A stretch of DNA of 64,000 nucleotides from Elmis aenea (GCA_947652605.1 OX393579.1:18807674-18871673); one strand, 5' to 3'. Positions 31,101 to 43,528 are shown, counted from the first letter of the stretch. The notes: generated by a model not told the origin, from the letters alone. Made by a program: numbers and translations.

Positions 31101-33890
31101 TCTTGGGGGGTGCGAGAAGCTTCTCCTGGGGCTGCAAAACGGAGTAGTGGTCATACATATACTTAAAATTTAAATAATGAATAAACAAATAACGTTCACA
31201 TTTACCTTTTATTTTACATGTAGATAATGTTACCAAATTAGATTTCTTACTGGGGTCTTAAAATTTTTACGTTAATCCAAAATTACACTAAAACGGTATT
31301 AAATACAAATATTTTGTAAATGCAGTCTATAACAAGGTCTACGATAAATCCTAACAAGTTTTTTTTGTAAAATTTAAAATTACGAAATTATTTAGTTATT
31401 TAAAACGTTCATTATGTTCAAAATTTTCAATAATTTTTCCTCAAAATCGACAACCTACTACAATTCTGTATGTTTCAACCTTTAAATTTTAATAAATATT
31501 TTTACTGTGATTGTTTGTATGCCATAAACATTTTCATAAAATTCCATTTTTACAGATGTCGTTAACGTCATGTTGTAAGACATCATTTATAAACATGAAT
31601 TTAATTAGAATGCCTGGATCAGCACTTTCAACTTTTTATACACACGTCTACACAAACACACACTGTACATATGGTATTTGGTGGTCACACCAGTTTATTA
31701 CAATTGATTTAGAAAAATCTGTATACAAAAATTGTCAGGGCATCTAAAAAAGGAAGAAAAGTTTTAAAATCTTAAAAGTAATAAGTTTAAACTGCACTTC
31801 AAAATCTAAAAACGATATTATAAAATCAAAACTCAATCTTTAATATAAAATTTAGATTTAGATAAATAAGAACCAATTCAATTCTTTACTATACAATTTA
31901 GTGTCTACCTTCAGCAACAATTCATAAATACATAATCCTGAAAATATTCATCAGATTTTCATTAAGATTAATATAAATTAAAATTAATTTGTATCTTAGA
32001 TTCGGCTATTAAGAACATTAAAAAACAAATAATTAATTAAAAGTATCATGTTTATTAATTACTATTTAGTTAATAAATTAGTTAAAACCAATTACATTGA
32101 CACGGGTATATAATTGTTAATAATACAAGAATAACGAGATAATTGCGTAACCCATAAATCTTAAATCCTGACATATCCGTGAACTCAAAAGCAAATACCA
32201 GTTGAAAAGAAGTGGATTTTCCATTACTTAGATAAACAATTGCAAAAGGCAAATTTTAAAACTAAGATGTTAATATTTGTTTAAGCAGGTACATGTTAAT
32301 TAAAACCGAAACTTAATTTTTTTACCGGCACGGTTATCTAATTAGAAAAAAAATATACAGTATGGGCAATGAAAAGTGCGAAACTATCTATCGCATTTCA
32401 CGAAAACTTATTTCATCAGTCATTTGCTCAAAATCTAATATCAATGCGTTTTTTTACAGGCAGCGAGCCCGGCATGTACAGAACTGGAAACAATTGTCAT
32501 GGATTGGTTTGGCAAAGCCATAGGTCTTCCAGATCAATTCATTACGACCGGCAAAGGCAGCAAGGGAGGTGGCGTTATACAATCGTCTGCTAGTGAATGT
32601 ATTTTGGTCAGCATGTTAGCAGCCCGAAACCAAGCCATAAAATACCTCAAAAAGAATAATCCACACCTGGACGACAGCGTTTTTTTGCCACGTTTGGTAG
32701 CTTACTGCTCAAAAGAATCTCACTCGAGCGTAGAAAAGGCCGCCATGATACTTCTAGTGAAACTCCGCATATTGGACACTGATGAGCATTGCAGTTTACG
32801 TGGACAAACATTGAAAAAAGCGATGGCAGCCGACGAAGCTATGGGTTTGACGCCGTTTTTTGTTTCTGCGACGCTGGGTACTACATCTTGTTGCTCTTTC
32901 GACAATTTAGAGGAAATAGGACCAATCTGCACAGCCCAACCATCGACATGGTTCCACGTTGATGCCGCCTATGCTGGAAATTCTTTCATTTGTCCAGAGT
33001 TACAACCACTAATGGCGGGAATGCAATATGCTGACTCGTTTAATACAAACCCAAACAAATGGTTATTAGTTAATTTTGACTGTTCTTGTTTATGGGTACG
33101 TTGTACCATGCGCTTAACGTCCGCCTTAGTCGTCAACCCTTTGTATTTACAACATGCCAACTCAGAAGAAGTCATCGATTACCGACACTGGGGTATCCCG
33201 TTGAGTAGAAGATTTCGATCTGTGAAGTTATGGTTTGTAATCAGAAAATACGGTTTATCTGGTTTGCAAGCCTACATCCGCAATCATATTCGTTTAGCTA
33301 AATATTTCGAATCCCTTGTCCGCCACGACCCTAGATTTGAAGTCGTCAACGATGTAAAATTAGGATTAGTTTGTTTCCGTCTTTTGGGACCTGATATGAT
33401 CAACCAAACACTTTTGGCCACCATAAACGCATCAGGAAAACTCCACATGATACCATCAATGGTCAAAGGAAAGTACATCATCAGATTTTGCGTAACAAAT
33501 GAACGTGCAACCGATGAACAAATAGAAGAATCATGGAAAATAATAAAACAATACGCTAGCGATTTGCTCAGAACTTTGGAAAAACCTTTATCGCCGGAAA
33601 TATTCGTCCGGCCGCCTCTTACAAGGTCAAAATCGAGAAGATTCTCTTTCACCAGAAGTGTTTCGCGTGATCTGTACAAGAGGTCTTTGAGCAAATCGAG
33701 TCTTTTCGATGGTGCTACACCCATACTGATTCCAGATGATGAAAACGACACCCCAACCAATGAAAAAATACTTGATGATATAATAAAAAGCAGTATTCCC
33801 AACGAAGCTGAAGAAGTTTTCACCAAAGAATTTAATGACTTTAGCATACGAGATGAACCAAAACTGTGCGCGAATAGAAGCATAGTTTAG
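28142..33890 (+). CDS. Tdc: Tyrosine decarboxylase (PLP-dependent, group II)
   Basis: Decarboxylates tyrosine to tyramine, the precursor of octopamine; cytosolic. Two coding exons: 28142-28456 and 32460-33890, with a phase-0 GT-AG intron. The join rebuilds the family signature FSW|AASPACTELE. The protein is 581 aa. Conserved residues visible: HWQHPRFHAYFP (substrate region, about 81-92), the active-site-loop His193 in SKESHSSVEK, the PLP-ring Asp273 in HVDAAYAG, and the Schiff-base Lys305 in NPNKWLLVNFDC. DYRHWGIPLSRRFRS follows. His at 193 (not Asn) argues for a true decarboxylase, not an insect aldehyde synthase. The NTNPNKW and RLTSALVV text and the ~100-residue C-terminal tail are as in insect Tdc rather than shorter Ddc (~480-510 aa). 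The tail has a Ser/Arg-rich patch at about 494-519. The ATG is chosen because MDVEEFRVHGKEMVDYI is the family N-terminus. Drosophila has two Tdc paralogues; which one this equals is uncertain. Confidence 0.95.
28891..30864. mobile_element. Candidate hAT-type element in Tdc intron
   Basis: The left end CAGGGGTGGCCAACTAG resembles the right end when inverted (CAGGCATGTGCAAC). Such ends are common in hAT MITEs. Flanking octamers (TTTTATAG and CTCTAGAA) do not match, so either the duplication has decayed or the ends belong to different copies. Confidence 0.4.
28926..30233. mobile_element. 1.3-kb fold-back element in Tdc intron 1
   Basis: The left end ATACAAGGTGGCCCACTTTT pairs with the right end AAAGTGGACCACTCTGTAT. 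Successive blocks mirror: GATATTGAAATTTTCGAAAA with TTTTCGAAAATTTCAACGCC; CAGCACCACCTTACAG with CTGTAAGGTGGTGCTG; TCTCTTGACTTTTCTTCG with CGAAGAAAAATCAAGAGA. The right arm carries ~200 bp of unpaired sequence at 29826-30050. The loop is near 29520. Confidence 0.8.
30930..31260. repeat. Inverted repeat of ~75-bp arms in Tdc intron 1
   Basis: CAGTAACAAATCTAATTTTG...TACATGTAAAATAAAAGGTA (30938-30995) is the reverse complement of TACCTTTTATTTTACATGTA...CAAATTAGATTTCTTACTGG (31204-31256). The loop holds GTGGTTCATAACCAGGAGTG, resembling a hAT end. Confidence 0.7.
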
Positions 33891-34261
33891 TGTTAAACTA
33901 AGTCAAAATGTTCCTTATATGTATAATCACTTCATTACTTAGGTTAAAATGTTCAGTATTATTAGTATGGTCAATAGTACGATAAATGCCCATTTTTTAC
34001 GGCCAGAGATCGACAAAATCTGTTATTCAATTTTCCTCTCTGAGCTTGGAAATAAGACCAATAGGTCAATCACTCATGCCCAAAAAATCATAAACTAGAC
34101 CAAAGTACGTTTATAAATCAATCTCATTTTCATCATAATTTTAAATCGCAACAAATTAATGTCACATTATTTATAGAAACAAAATGTAATTTTATACAAC
34201 TACTTTATAAACGAAAATTTTAAATTTATGCACTCTTTCTGTTACCATAACTGCAAACTGC

Positions 34262-34267
34262 AATAAA
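34262..34267 (+). terminator. Candidate Tdc polyadenylation signal
   Basis: AATAAA 372 bp after the Tdc stop codon, the first canonical hexamer I see downstream. Confidence 0.4.
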
Positions 34268-34299
34268 AAATAATATACTATGCAAGGATGTACAAAACA

Positions 34300-35470
34300 C
34301 CGTCAAAATTTAACGGTTGATTAACTCTTGGTAACTAATACATAATTGTTGTTACCATGGAAACGACTTTAGACATCTCCATAAACTTTTAAGTGAGTTT
34401 CCTGCAATCCGTGTTAGTGAGAAAAATGTCCAAACACTCGAAAGAAATTAAACGTAGCAAATAATAAAATTTCTATTTACTTTTTTTTACTTTCAATTTC
34501 AAAAATTTTACTTAATAAAATTATGTACTTAAGCCTTTATTTTAAATAACAGCAATTAACAATCGTACAAATTATGTATATTATGAGACGTTCTTGAATC
34601 TTGATGGTAAAACTGGTAAATTTTTAAAAAGTCGCATCATAAGATGTAATATTAAAACATATGATAGACAACCCAACATACACCTTATAACCTCAAATTT
34701 TATTTTAACAATATTTTAATATTTACATACGTTTCAATATTTTTAGACTATTTTATGTCCGTATAAGAAAACTATGTTTACAATAAAATACTAAAAACTG
34801 TAAAAATTACAACATTTTCGAAATAATATTTTCATGACACTAACGTTTACAATTGAACTTTTATTATATAAAAAGTAATAGCAATGTTAAAAATTAACTT
34901 ACCAGTTGAAATTAACCTTCCGTAGACATGTATTAATTTTTTAAAAAAATATTTGTCAAAATTTGAACGATGCTGTACACATACTTATTTACCACTTCCA
35001 AGGAGCTGTATAACACATGGATTCGTAACAACATAAGCAAAACTGAAAAACCTTTGCACAGCTTTTACGTATATTATACAAATGGCACGGTGAAGCAAGA
35101 AATTGTTTAAAGTGCGAAAATATTTTAGTTTTCCATCTTTTTCAAAAACGCAGAGTGGAAAAAAAATTATACCTAATAAGAAATTGAAATTTTGTTTGCT
35201 AAAAACATATATGGTTAAAAAATACTTTTTTTATTCTAATAATAACTTAATTCTATTCTTTAATAAATCTCAGATAATTTAACATTTTAATTTAAAATTC
35301 AAATAAAATTTCTCATTGGGTACAATAAACGGTTGGCAGTACAAAAAAACATATGATATAAAATGTCACTAACATAACCCTCAATAACCTTTAATGTTAA
35401 TTACATTATTTGGTTAACTATGTAATTTATACATATAGTTTTTAATTTTAGCAAAAGTTTTAGCGTGAGT
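34300..35470. other. AT-rich spacer between Tdc and the zinc finger gene
   Basis: No repeat ends or coding block recognised in this ~1.2-kb stretch. The putative zinc finger promoter begins at its right edge. Confidence 0.4.
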
Positions 35471-35472
35471 TC

Positions 35473-35482
35473 GATCAGTTTA
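35473..35482 (+). promoter_or_regulatory. Possible initiator of the zinc finger gene
   Basis: GATCAGTTTA matches the arthropod initiator TCAGT about 50 bp upstream of the ATG at 35526. No TATA box precedes it at the right spacing. Confidence 0.3.
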
Positions 35483-35525
35483 TTATGACCAATCAATGTA
35501 AATTTACATTATAAAGCTCATAAAC

Positions 35526-38500
35526 ATGGAAATCACTTCAGAGTTAGTTTCTGTCGTGCCTCTAGACAGTGGATGTGATAGCAACAATTTATATGGTGAA
35601 ATATATTATAGTGTTAAAGATGATGTCAATTCAGAGTATCCTCAGAGTCAATTTGCGTCTGTCGATGGGCTCGAGCATACCACCGATGGATCTTTAAATA
35701 TAGTGTATGAGCAAGAGATTCACACAGCGTTCGACGCTGTTATCAAAAATGATGGAAATGTTAAAACAGAATTAACGGATGATGATTGTGAAAATGTTAT
35801 TACGGAATCTGGTGCGACTGACGATGAAAGGTAGAGTTTTTTTCAGTTTTATAAATCCGACAATACACTTTCTACTTCCTAAACACTATATATACCTATA
35901 AATAACAACAAAAAATTGGACAAATTTTAATTGGTTTATTTTTATAATTTACAGTATGGCAGTAGAAGCTTTACGACAATTAGGTAGCAGTGCCATTTAC
36001 ACTTCCATCAATTCACAACCTAGAATTGAAACGAAAACCCCCAAGGATTTGCCACTACTCCCATGCTCTCATTGTAATTTACAGTTTCGAACGACGGCAG
36101 ATTTACAATACCATTCGTCAGTTTGCCGACATAATCAATTATTATGTCAAATCTGTAAAAAAGCATTTGATCGGAAAATTGATCTGAACAATCATCTAGT
36201 TTGCCATGCTGTAGAAAGACCACATTCTTGCAGAATCTGTGGTACATTATTTTTACATAAAAAAGATTTATTAAAGCATTTGCCATTGCATCAGGATGGA
36301 ATCAACTTGAATCAATGTTCCGTATGTGGTGTGACTTTTAATCGCCCTTCGAGTCTGACAAACCACATGAAAATCCATAATTATCTACCAGGAAGAGAAA
36401 TGACAAAGACAGAAAGCATCGAAATGCAAAGTAATCTGTGTCCAGTAGACAATGGGGAAACTTCATCTTCTGCCAATGGAGCGGTTGAAAACAATAACAC
36501 AACAAAGATTGTTTTGCCAAGTATAAGTCACATCGGTAACTTGAGTAATTGGGAATTAACTTACGATACCATTCAAACTGAACCATATAATGCATACGTA
36601 AATTTAGAAGTTGGACAAGAGATGACTATAGGAACATTCGAAGAAGATAAAGTGAACCTCGTGTCCATAAACTACAACTGCAACGCAGATGATCAAAATA
36701 ATTTTCAAAAAAATGAAGAGGTGGAACCTGTCACAAGTCATAAAGCTGATATAACAAATGAAATGAATGATCTAACCCAAATAAGGAACAACAAGAAACC
36801 TCACAATTGCAAATATTGCAATAAAACATTCGCTCGAGAAAAGGCCTTAATGTCTCATGTAAAATTGCACTCGAACATTTTGGATAATTTTCTGCAGTGT
36901 GACACATGTGATCGTTGTTTTGAAGATGAAAATACTTTAGATAAGCATCTAGCACAATGCAATCGCAGAATTAAAGATATCATCTTAAATAACGATACTC
37001 AAGAACCTGCAGATAAAGTTCCGATTTCTACTGATAGTAATAACGATACACAAAATTCGATACGAAACAATATGGAAGATAATTCGAAAAGTCAGTTTTA
37101 CAAACATGCTTGTTTAGTGTGTGAAAAACGTTTTTCCACGAAACAAAAGCTGTATCGTCATATGTGGATTCATCGCAAAAAGACTTTTGTTTGTGAGACG
37201 TGTGCTAGTACTTTTGAAAAACAAGAGGACTTGGATCTTCATCGGCTCTCATTGCATCAAGGATGTTCTGCTTACATTTGCAGTGAGTGTGGGAAATCAT
37301 TCTCTAGTCGCCAAGGTAACTATATTTTTATACCAAATACTTTGAAATGTTGAACTAATTTTGTGAAGCTTCTGTTTTATTATTCTATGAGGTATTATCA
37401 TTTATAGAGCTAACTTTTACCATAAATTTTAAAAAATATTACATAATTTACGGTTTTTCTGGAAATAGCCATAACTTTGTTTTTTTAATTAAAACATTCA
37501 GTATATTTTTACATTTAATAAAAAGGGAGCAATTTTTACAACAGCTTTATTGTTTGAAAATTTTTTAAAATCAAATAGTTGCTTTACATAAATTTATATA
37601 AATAAAAAATTGAGAGTTAGATACCATCATTGAATGATACCATATCATCTTAATCAAATGTGCTTTAATATAGAGTTTGTTCCAACAAGCTCGCTGACTA
37701 TGCGGCGCACTTTCATGACTGTGCGCAGTATCAACATCACGTTCCATCACAGTCTCTCATAGGTCAATAATTTGTTCTATCACATCTCAGATCAATTCGT
37801 GTACCGGTTTGCGTACGATCAGAACAGTACATGAACTAGAGGACGAATTGTTGCCGGGATTTTTAGATGCATGTGCTGTTCATAACTAACGTGAGCTTAG
37901 ATCAAGGGTTCCCAAAGTACGTTCCGCGGGACAAATGCGGCCCGCGAACCCTAAAAATACGGCGTGACCTCAGACCATCCGCCATCTTGAAATCATACCA
38001 GATAATTTTCTATTTACAAAAAAAAAATTATATATATATAGGTACCTACATATTTTGACATTTCGAGATTTTGTCTGTTCTTCACGAATCAAGGTCTCAA
38101 AAACACTTCTTTTTTTTGGCCTGCCAAATATTCGGAATCTACAATTTGTCCCGCTTGGTCAAAACTTTGGGAACCCCTGGCTTAGATAGTTATGCATCGC
38201 TCTCCCAATCCCATTTAGTGCTAGATTCTTAAGCGATGCGTACAATTGTATAACCCAAATAGACACAAATGTCATTTACAGTTAGGCCGGTCGTAAAAGC
38301 GTTCCAACAGCAGCTAATACTGGGCAATACATTTATTAGTACATAGTCCACGCATGCGAATAAAACTGTTCATGCATTTATTCATGGATTGGTTTTAAAC
38401 GGCTTGTTGGAACAAACCTATATCTCTACAAGTTCAGCTGACTTATGCAGTGTGTCCAGCCAAGACGAATTATTCGATAGCTCTGTTATTAACTAAAATT

Positions 38501-39846
38501 TTTTGTATGGTTTAAAAAAAAAATTGTTTGTGGTCATTTACTACATAACCAAAAATATTTTCAACCATGTAGTGTTTTATTTTTGCGCACAGATATGTAA
38601 CTTTCTCTTTTTAAACAGGCCCCCCTGTATGTTTGTTAATTTTTAGATGCAAAATGAAATTCTCTCTAAAAATTGTATTAAGTCTTTTGTACCTAAAATC
38701 AATTGTTTTGAATTATTTTAGTTTTTGTGAAAATATTGAATATCTAAAAAAATATTAATATTTCACAACTTATCAACATCAGAATTAATTCCTTTAAAAC
38801 TTTATTTTACAAGTGTCATTAGGTTGTTGACTGGTTAAAGTTTTAAAACAATATACAGGGTGTTTCTTATGCTCAGTCCATTCAGCAAAACTTCAAGCAT
38901 GAAAAAATTAAATTTTAGAAGTACAACACCCCATATATTTTAACTTTTTTTAAATAATTTATTCAATCATCTTTAAAAACTATTAGGGGTCATTTATGTC
39001 CAAAATTAATATTTCTCCAGTTATTGTAGTTTTCATGACAATTTTCGGGCACAAAAAAAATATTTAATGGAATTAAACAATTATACTTTAAAAATATATT
39101 GAAAATTTGTTTTAAATGTCAAATACAGTTCTATTTTCACTGCTAAGTAACTGTTATGAAAATTCAGTAAAATTTATTGTTTTTTAGGTCTTTGGGAGCA
39201 TAACCGCATGCACGGTACAGCTTCCAACTTATACAAATGCACAGAATGCTCCAAAACATTTTCAAGTAGACAAGGCTATCTAATACATAAACGTACGCAC
39301 AACGATGAACGACCTTACGGATGTCGCTACTGTTTGAAATCATTCCGAGATGGTGGAACATTGAGAAAACACGAACGCATTCATACAGGAGAACGCCCAC
39401 ATGCATGTCCATTATGTGCAAGAACATTTAACCAAAAAGTGGTGTTGCGGGAACATGTACGATGGTTGCATACTGCAAATAGAGAGCCCAACGAAGATGG
39501 TCAATTCAATTGTTTGTTGTGTGAACAGGTCGTGTCAGATAAAGATGATCTTTGTGCCCATATTGTGAAGCATAGTGATCAACTGGCACTTTTAGCAAAA
39601 AATGCTTCTTCTAATAATGTGATAATCTCGGGCGGTAAAAAAGGTGGTTCAGTAGTGTCAAATAAACAAAACGATAGTGGCAATATTAAAGTTAAAAGTG
39701 AAATTGTGCCTTCTTCAACAAATAGTGAAAAATCTACTGTAAGGTTAATTCAAAATGCACAAGACGGATATATTGAATGTGATATATGTAGTACAGCCTT
39801 TTTAAGTAAAGATGACCTGCTAGATCACGTACGAATACATATTTAA
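35526..39846 (+). CDS. C2H2 zinc finger protein with 14 fingers
   Basis: Probable nuclear DNA-binding protein; target unknown. Three exons: 35526-35830, 35955-37315 and 39188-39846, 774 aa. The 124-bp first intron is phase 2. The 1.87-kb second intron is phase 1 and splits finger 9: CGKSFSSRQ then G|LWEHNRMH, restoring a perfect C2H2 unit. Residues 1-101 are acidic with no ZAD or BTB domain. Fingers: four at 139-243, two at 387-437 (the second is C2HC), then 488-508, 515-536, 544-565, 573-593, 601-621, 629-650, 664-684 and a last one at 753-773. Only fingers 9 to 12 are nearly contiguous, and one canonical TGERP linker lies between fingers 11 and 12, so these are the best candidates for DNA contact. 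Two sumoylation-type motifs are visible, VKTE (79-82) and VKSE (724-727). The stop is directly after the last finger. I cannot name an orthologue. Confidence 0.9.
37672..38420. mobile_element. GTTTGTTCCAACAAGC-ended element
   Basis: The left end GAGTTTGTTCCAACAAGC and right end GCTTGTTGGAACAAACC are inverted repeats flanked by TATA on both sides. About 470 bp long without the hAT inserted at 37903. No coding capacity seen. Confidence 0.75.
37903..38179. mobile_element. hAT MITE, 277 bp, inserted in the 37672 element
   Basis: Ends CAAGGGTTCCCAAAG and CTTTGGGAACCCCTG. Target duplication GCTTAGAT at 37895-37902 and 38180-38187, exact. Internal GCGGCCCGCG resembles other hAT MITE families. Confidence 0.92.
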
Positions 39847-39956
39847 ATATTTTGGGTACTAAACTCTCCTTTATTCGATCAATGTGATTTGAAAGGAAAA
39901 CAAAAAATTATACAAATTATACTTAGCCATAAAAATCATGTGGTTTAGTGATCTAA

Positions 39957-42084
39957 AGTCTGTTTTATACTATACTATTTTTTCGTTTAAGAAAATCGTA
40001 TACGATTTCCTAGTACGGTGTCAATCAGAAATTAAAAATCTTGAACGAAAAATTCGTACGAAATTACTACGTGCCCTAAATGTGTCCAATTTAAGTATGG
40101 GCGCACGCGTATTCAACTGTATCTGACCGCATGTCATTTGTGGGTTAGGTTAACTGAAACAATCAAACGATGTTAAATACTACTTATTACCGTTAATCCA
40201 TCACAATTTATTTTGTAAGAATAAATATGTAAGTTGGGACAAGCGTTAAATATACGTTAAATTTGAAAATGATTCACTTTCTGTTCTGTGCATAGAACAT
40301 ATACTAAATATAGAATTGCCACTCTACGTAATATTTTGTTACCATTATGAACGCCATCTGGTGAGATCTGCTCCCGAATTTTATTTAAATGCGGGAAATT
40401 TGAATGTAATTAAAAATACACCATTTGAATTTTAATGTAAATATTCTTTATCAAGTAAAATTAAATAACTATTCATAGATTATGAAAAACGTTTTCATTA
40501 TCTATGAATAGTTATTTAATTTTACTTGATAAGAATATTTACATTAAATGAAATTGCAATAAATTAATGTTAGTTTAAAAAAAAAGGCAAATAAAAAATA
40601 AATATAATTTTATTATCTATATTACAACGTTTTATATTAACGGAATATGCCGCTTTCATGGTTTTACATATATTCATAATACTGTAGTACATAGCACTAT
40701 AACATCGTTAACAAATAACATAAAAAAGTAGCATATAATTAATTAGTCATCATTATGCTGACTGATCATTTTAAATGGATAAAATCATAGTAAACATTTA
40801 TTTTGTGTGGTTTACAATGTCGTCCTACATTTATTATAAATTGGTAATGGTTATTTTTACAGCAAAATGAACAGTCTCGCACATTACATACTATTTTGAC
40901 ATTTTTATGCTAAAATGAGATAATAATGATCTACAACGGATTATTAAGAAAATTGTAAATGCTTTTTAAATATGAAAATGTATTTTGAGTACTTTATCTT
41001 AAAAAAGCACTATAACTATTTGACTTATTAACGAATACGCAACAACATTTATGCATTTATTATACAGCAAATATAAAAAAAGCATTTATATACCCTCAAA
41101 CATATAATAATAGATCATTGTTGACAATGAGCAATTAAAATTAAAATTAAAAAGAAATCAAATGTATTATGTATAACCAAAAAAAATGTAAAAAAACACA
41201 AAGGTCTGAAGTATGTAATCCTTCAAACTCCACCTCCTTTATCCCATTTAGGCTTTACAATTTACCTCGGCTCATCACATTTAAAGCGGCACCAACACTT
41301 GTACTAAAGACCTGTGCACACGCTGATACTTTTATTTTCTTAATTTTGGACGGAAAATCATGAAACTCGTTTAATTTTGGCATTATTCTAAGCTTACCGA
41401 ATTTGCAAATCCTAAAATGTCTGTTAACCATTGCTGGGTCTTTTCCTGTAATTTTAGATTTTAGGATTTGCAGTATTCACAACCCAATTATTGTACCGAG
41501 CAGGCTCTCGCGATGGGACCAGGGAAATTGTGCATGTTTTTTTCTGCACTGCTGCAGTTTATAATGAATGCAACATTTTGTTTTCAAGTTTAATATTTTC
41601 TTAACTTTTAAAAATATTTTATATTACGCAGATGAAATTTTTACTTTTCACTTTATTTATAATAAATGACAGGTGATGCCCGGTATCTATTATCATTTTA
41701 AATTTAAATTTCCGCGCTACTGTACATTTGCTAACAAGAACGGAAATAACGTTATCGGCTATGGTTACCGGCTAGAAATAAAGATACTAGCACCACCTAT
41801 TGAGATCTGCTCCGCTGTTTTAAGCAATAACAGTCGAGCCCATATAAGTGCTCAGGCCATGGTTCTGTGTTCAAATTGAACATTTGACATGGTTACTCAA
41901 GGTGCCAACAAAATATGATAAAAGCTACTAAAAAGTAACCAAAATATATTGGAGTTTTCGTACCAAAAAATAGTACAATGTAAATGGTTCATATTTTCCA
42001 TGCTAAATTCTTAAACGAAATTTTTGTATTAAAAATCATATACGATTTTCTTAAACGAAAAAATAGTATAGTATAAAACAGACT
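39957..42084. mobile_element. AGTCTG-ended element, 2.1 kb, TAA target duplication
   Basis: Ends AGTCTGTTTTATACTATACT and its inverse, flanked by TAA at 39954-39956 and 42085-42087. Terminal ~230 bp match the 481-bp copy at 4873-5353. Relative to that copy it carries ~1.65 kb of extra sequence (about 40193-41860), which includes the hairpin at 40432-40547. No transposase recognised. Confidence 0.8.
40432..40547. repeat. Near-perfect 116-bp hairpin
   Basis: TTAATGTAAATATTCTTTAT...ATTCATAGATTATGAAAAAC pairs with GTTTTCATTATCTATGAATA...AAGAATATTTACATTAA. Arms are 57-58 bp, differing by two single-base indels and one substitution, with almost no loop (centre near 40490). Confidence 0.85.
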
Positions 42085-42087
42085 TAA

Positions 42088-43246
42088 GAGATAAACAGTT
42101 AAATGAGGAAAGCTGTGCTGAATTATAAGCCAAAGTAAATGAAGTTTTCAAAATTTAGAAAAAATCAAGGCCATGTAGATTTTTGTGAAAATGTAGTTTT
42201 AGTAATTTTTCTAGTCACACATGATAAAAAAAAAAACTTAAGGAAAAGTTGTAGTTGTTTTTAAGATTACCACCAACTGGACTTAGAGAATTGTAATACA
42301 AACTTGGTTTTTGACAGTAACTTTCAGTTCTTGGTGTCATGGCCATCTATTTTTTTTCTGTAAATAAAAACAAAAACCTCCGGCAGTTTTTGTTGATGAA
42401 AATTACTGCATTAACCTTAATATTATTAAAATGGTCAAAAAATAAGCTATCTAATGAAGTCATCACAAAAAAAAGAGGTTTATGTTATATTAGGGTGACC
42501 ATTCGTCCCCGATTTTCGGGGACAGTCTTCGAAATAAGACTCAAGTCCCGGATTAGTATTGTCCCCGATTTTCCTACACACATTTAAAATAACGAATATA
42601 CTGGAATATATTATTCTTTCACTGTAGCCAAATTATGCAAATTTCTTAGTCTGGCAACACTATAACAGTGTAACCGCTTATTGGCCACGAAAACTGGAGT
42701 GGAGAGGAGTTTGTGCACGTAGCTGTCGGCCACCACCAATAAATGAAGTGTTAAGTCCGATTAGGTTATGTTAGAATAGGCTACTTAGGGTTACCACACG
42801 TCCTTTCTTCTAAACATATCCTCTCTTTTTGAAATGTGCAAAAATGCGCGAGTTTTAATTTGAATTTCGTTTATTAAAATGAAAGTTGCGGTTTGTGGTG
42901 TACGGGAAACGGGAAAATAGATTTCACGAAAGATATTTGAGGACCTTTTTTTTGGTAACCCCAGCTTAGTGTCCCCAAAAGTTCGGAAAAAAAATGGTCA
43001 CCTTATGTTATATCTCAAAAACAAACATGCTAGGCTAGTGCTTATTCAACTTAAAATTAGCTACAATTTTTTCCTTTAAAAATGTTGTGTACCATGTATT
43101 ACAGGCAACGAAAATTGTTAAAATGTGACAAATTACATTTTAATAAAAATCCAGTATGTTTTGACTTTTTTCAAATTTTGAAAACTTCATTTACCTTGGC
43201 TTATAATGCATCGGAACTTATCTCATTTAACCGTTTTTCTAATCTT
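42088..43246. mobile_element. Fold-back element (AGATAAACAGTTAAATGAG ends)
   Basis: Left AGATAAACAGTTAAATGAGG...GCCAAAGTAAATGAAGTTTT pairs with right AAAACTTCATTTACCTTGGC...TCATTTAACCGTTTTTCTAA. It starts directly after the TAA of the preceding element. A hAT MITE at 42491-43005 was inserted into it later. Confidence 0.75.
42491..43005. mobile_element. hAT MITE (TAGGGTGACCA ends), 515 bp
   Basis: Ends TAGGGTGACCATTC and AAATGGTCACCTTA. Duplication TGTTATAT at 42483-42490 and 43006-43013, exact. Internal inverted CCCCGATTTTCGGGG near the left end. Confidence 0.88.
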
Positions 43247-43528
43247 AAGTAATGAAAAAAATACTTATTTGATTGACTGACTAAAAGAGGGCTCACATTC
43301 ATATATTGTGCTGCATTTGTGAATTTATTTTACTTAAAGAGATGACATACATTTTTTAAAGTGCTTAAAAATAGCTGTGCATACTAGCAGATTTATTGTG
43401 TGAAATTCCAACCAGTTTGCCAAAAAGTATAAATCCTACATTTATTAATGTCAGGAACATCAAAAACTAATTAAGTACTTTTGGATTTAGCTATTGTTTT
43501 TTACTCTTTTCGGGTGTGCTGTTTATAG

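Larger units (their letters stand above)
28457..32459 (+). other. Tdc intron 1 (4.0 kb), repeat-filled
   Basis: Donor TGG|GTAAAT and acceptor TTTTTTTACAG|GCAGCG. Contents: a fold-back element at 28926-30233, a candidate hAT at 28891-30864, a piece at 30241-30600 also found at 56176-56902 and 59960-60180, and an inverted repeat at 30930-31260. The rest, 31270-32459, is AT-rich without recognisable content. Confidence 0.8.
37316..39187 (+). other. Intron 2 of the zinc finger gene, with transposons
   Basis: Donor CAAG|GTAACT and acceptor TTTTTTAG|GTCTTTGG. It contains the elements at 37672-38420 and 37903-38179, and a TACAGGGTGTTTCTTATG copy at 38854. A CACCCCATATAT near 38930 may be an internal motif of that copy. 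Confidence 0.8.

Noticed and set aside
33284..33883. 199-codon minus-strand frame opposite Tdc exon 2
   Set aside because: Antisense shadow of a well-conserved coding exon.
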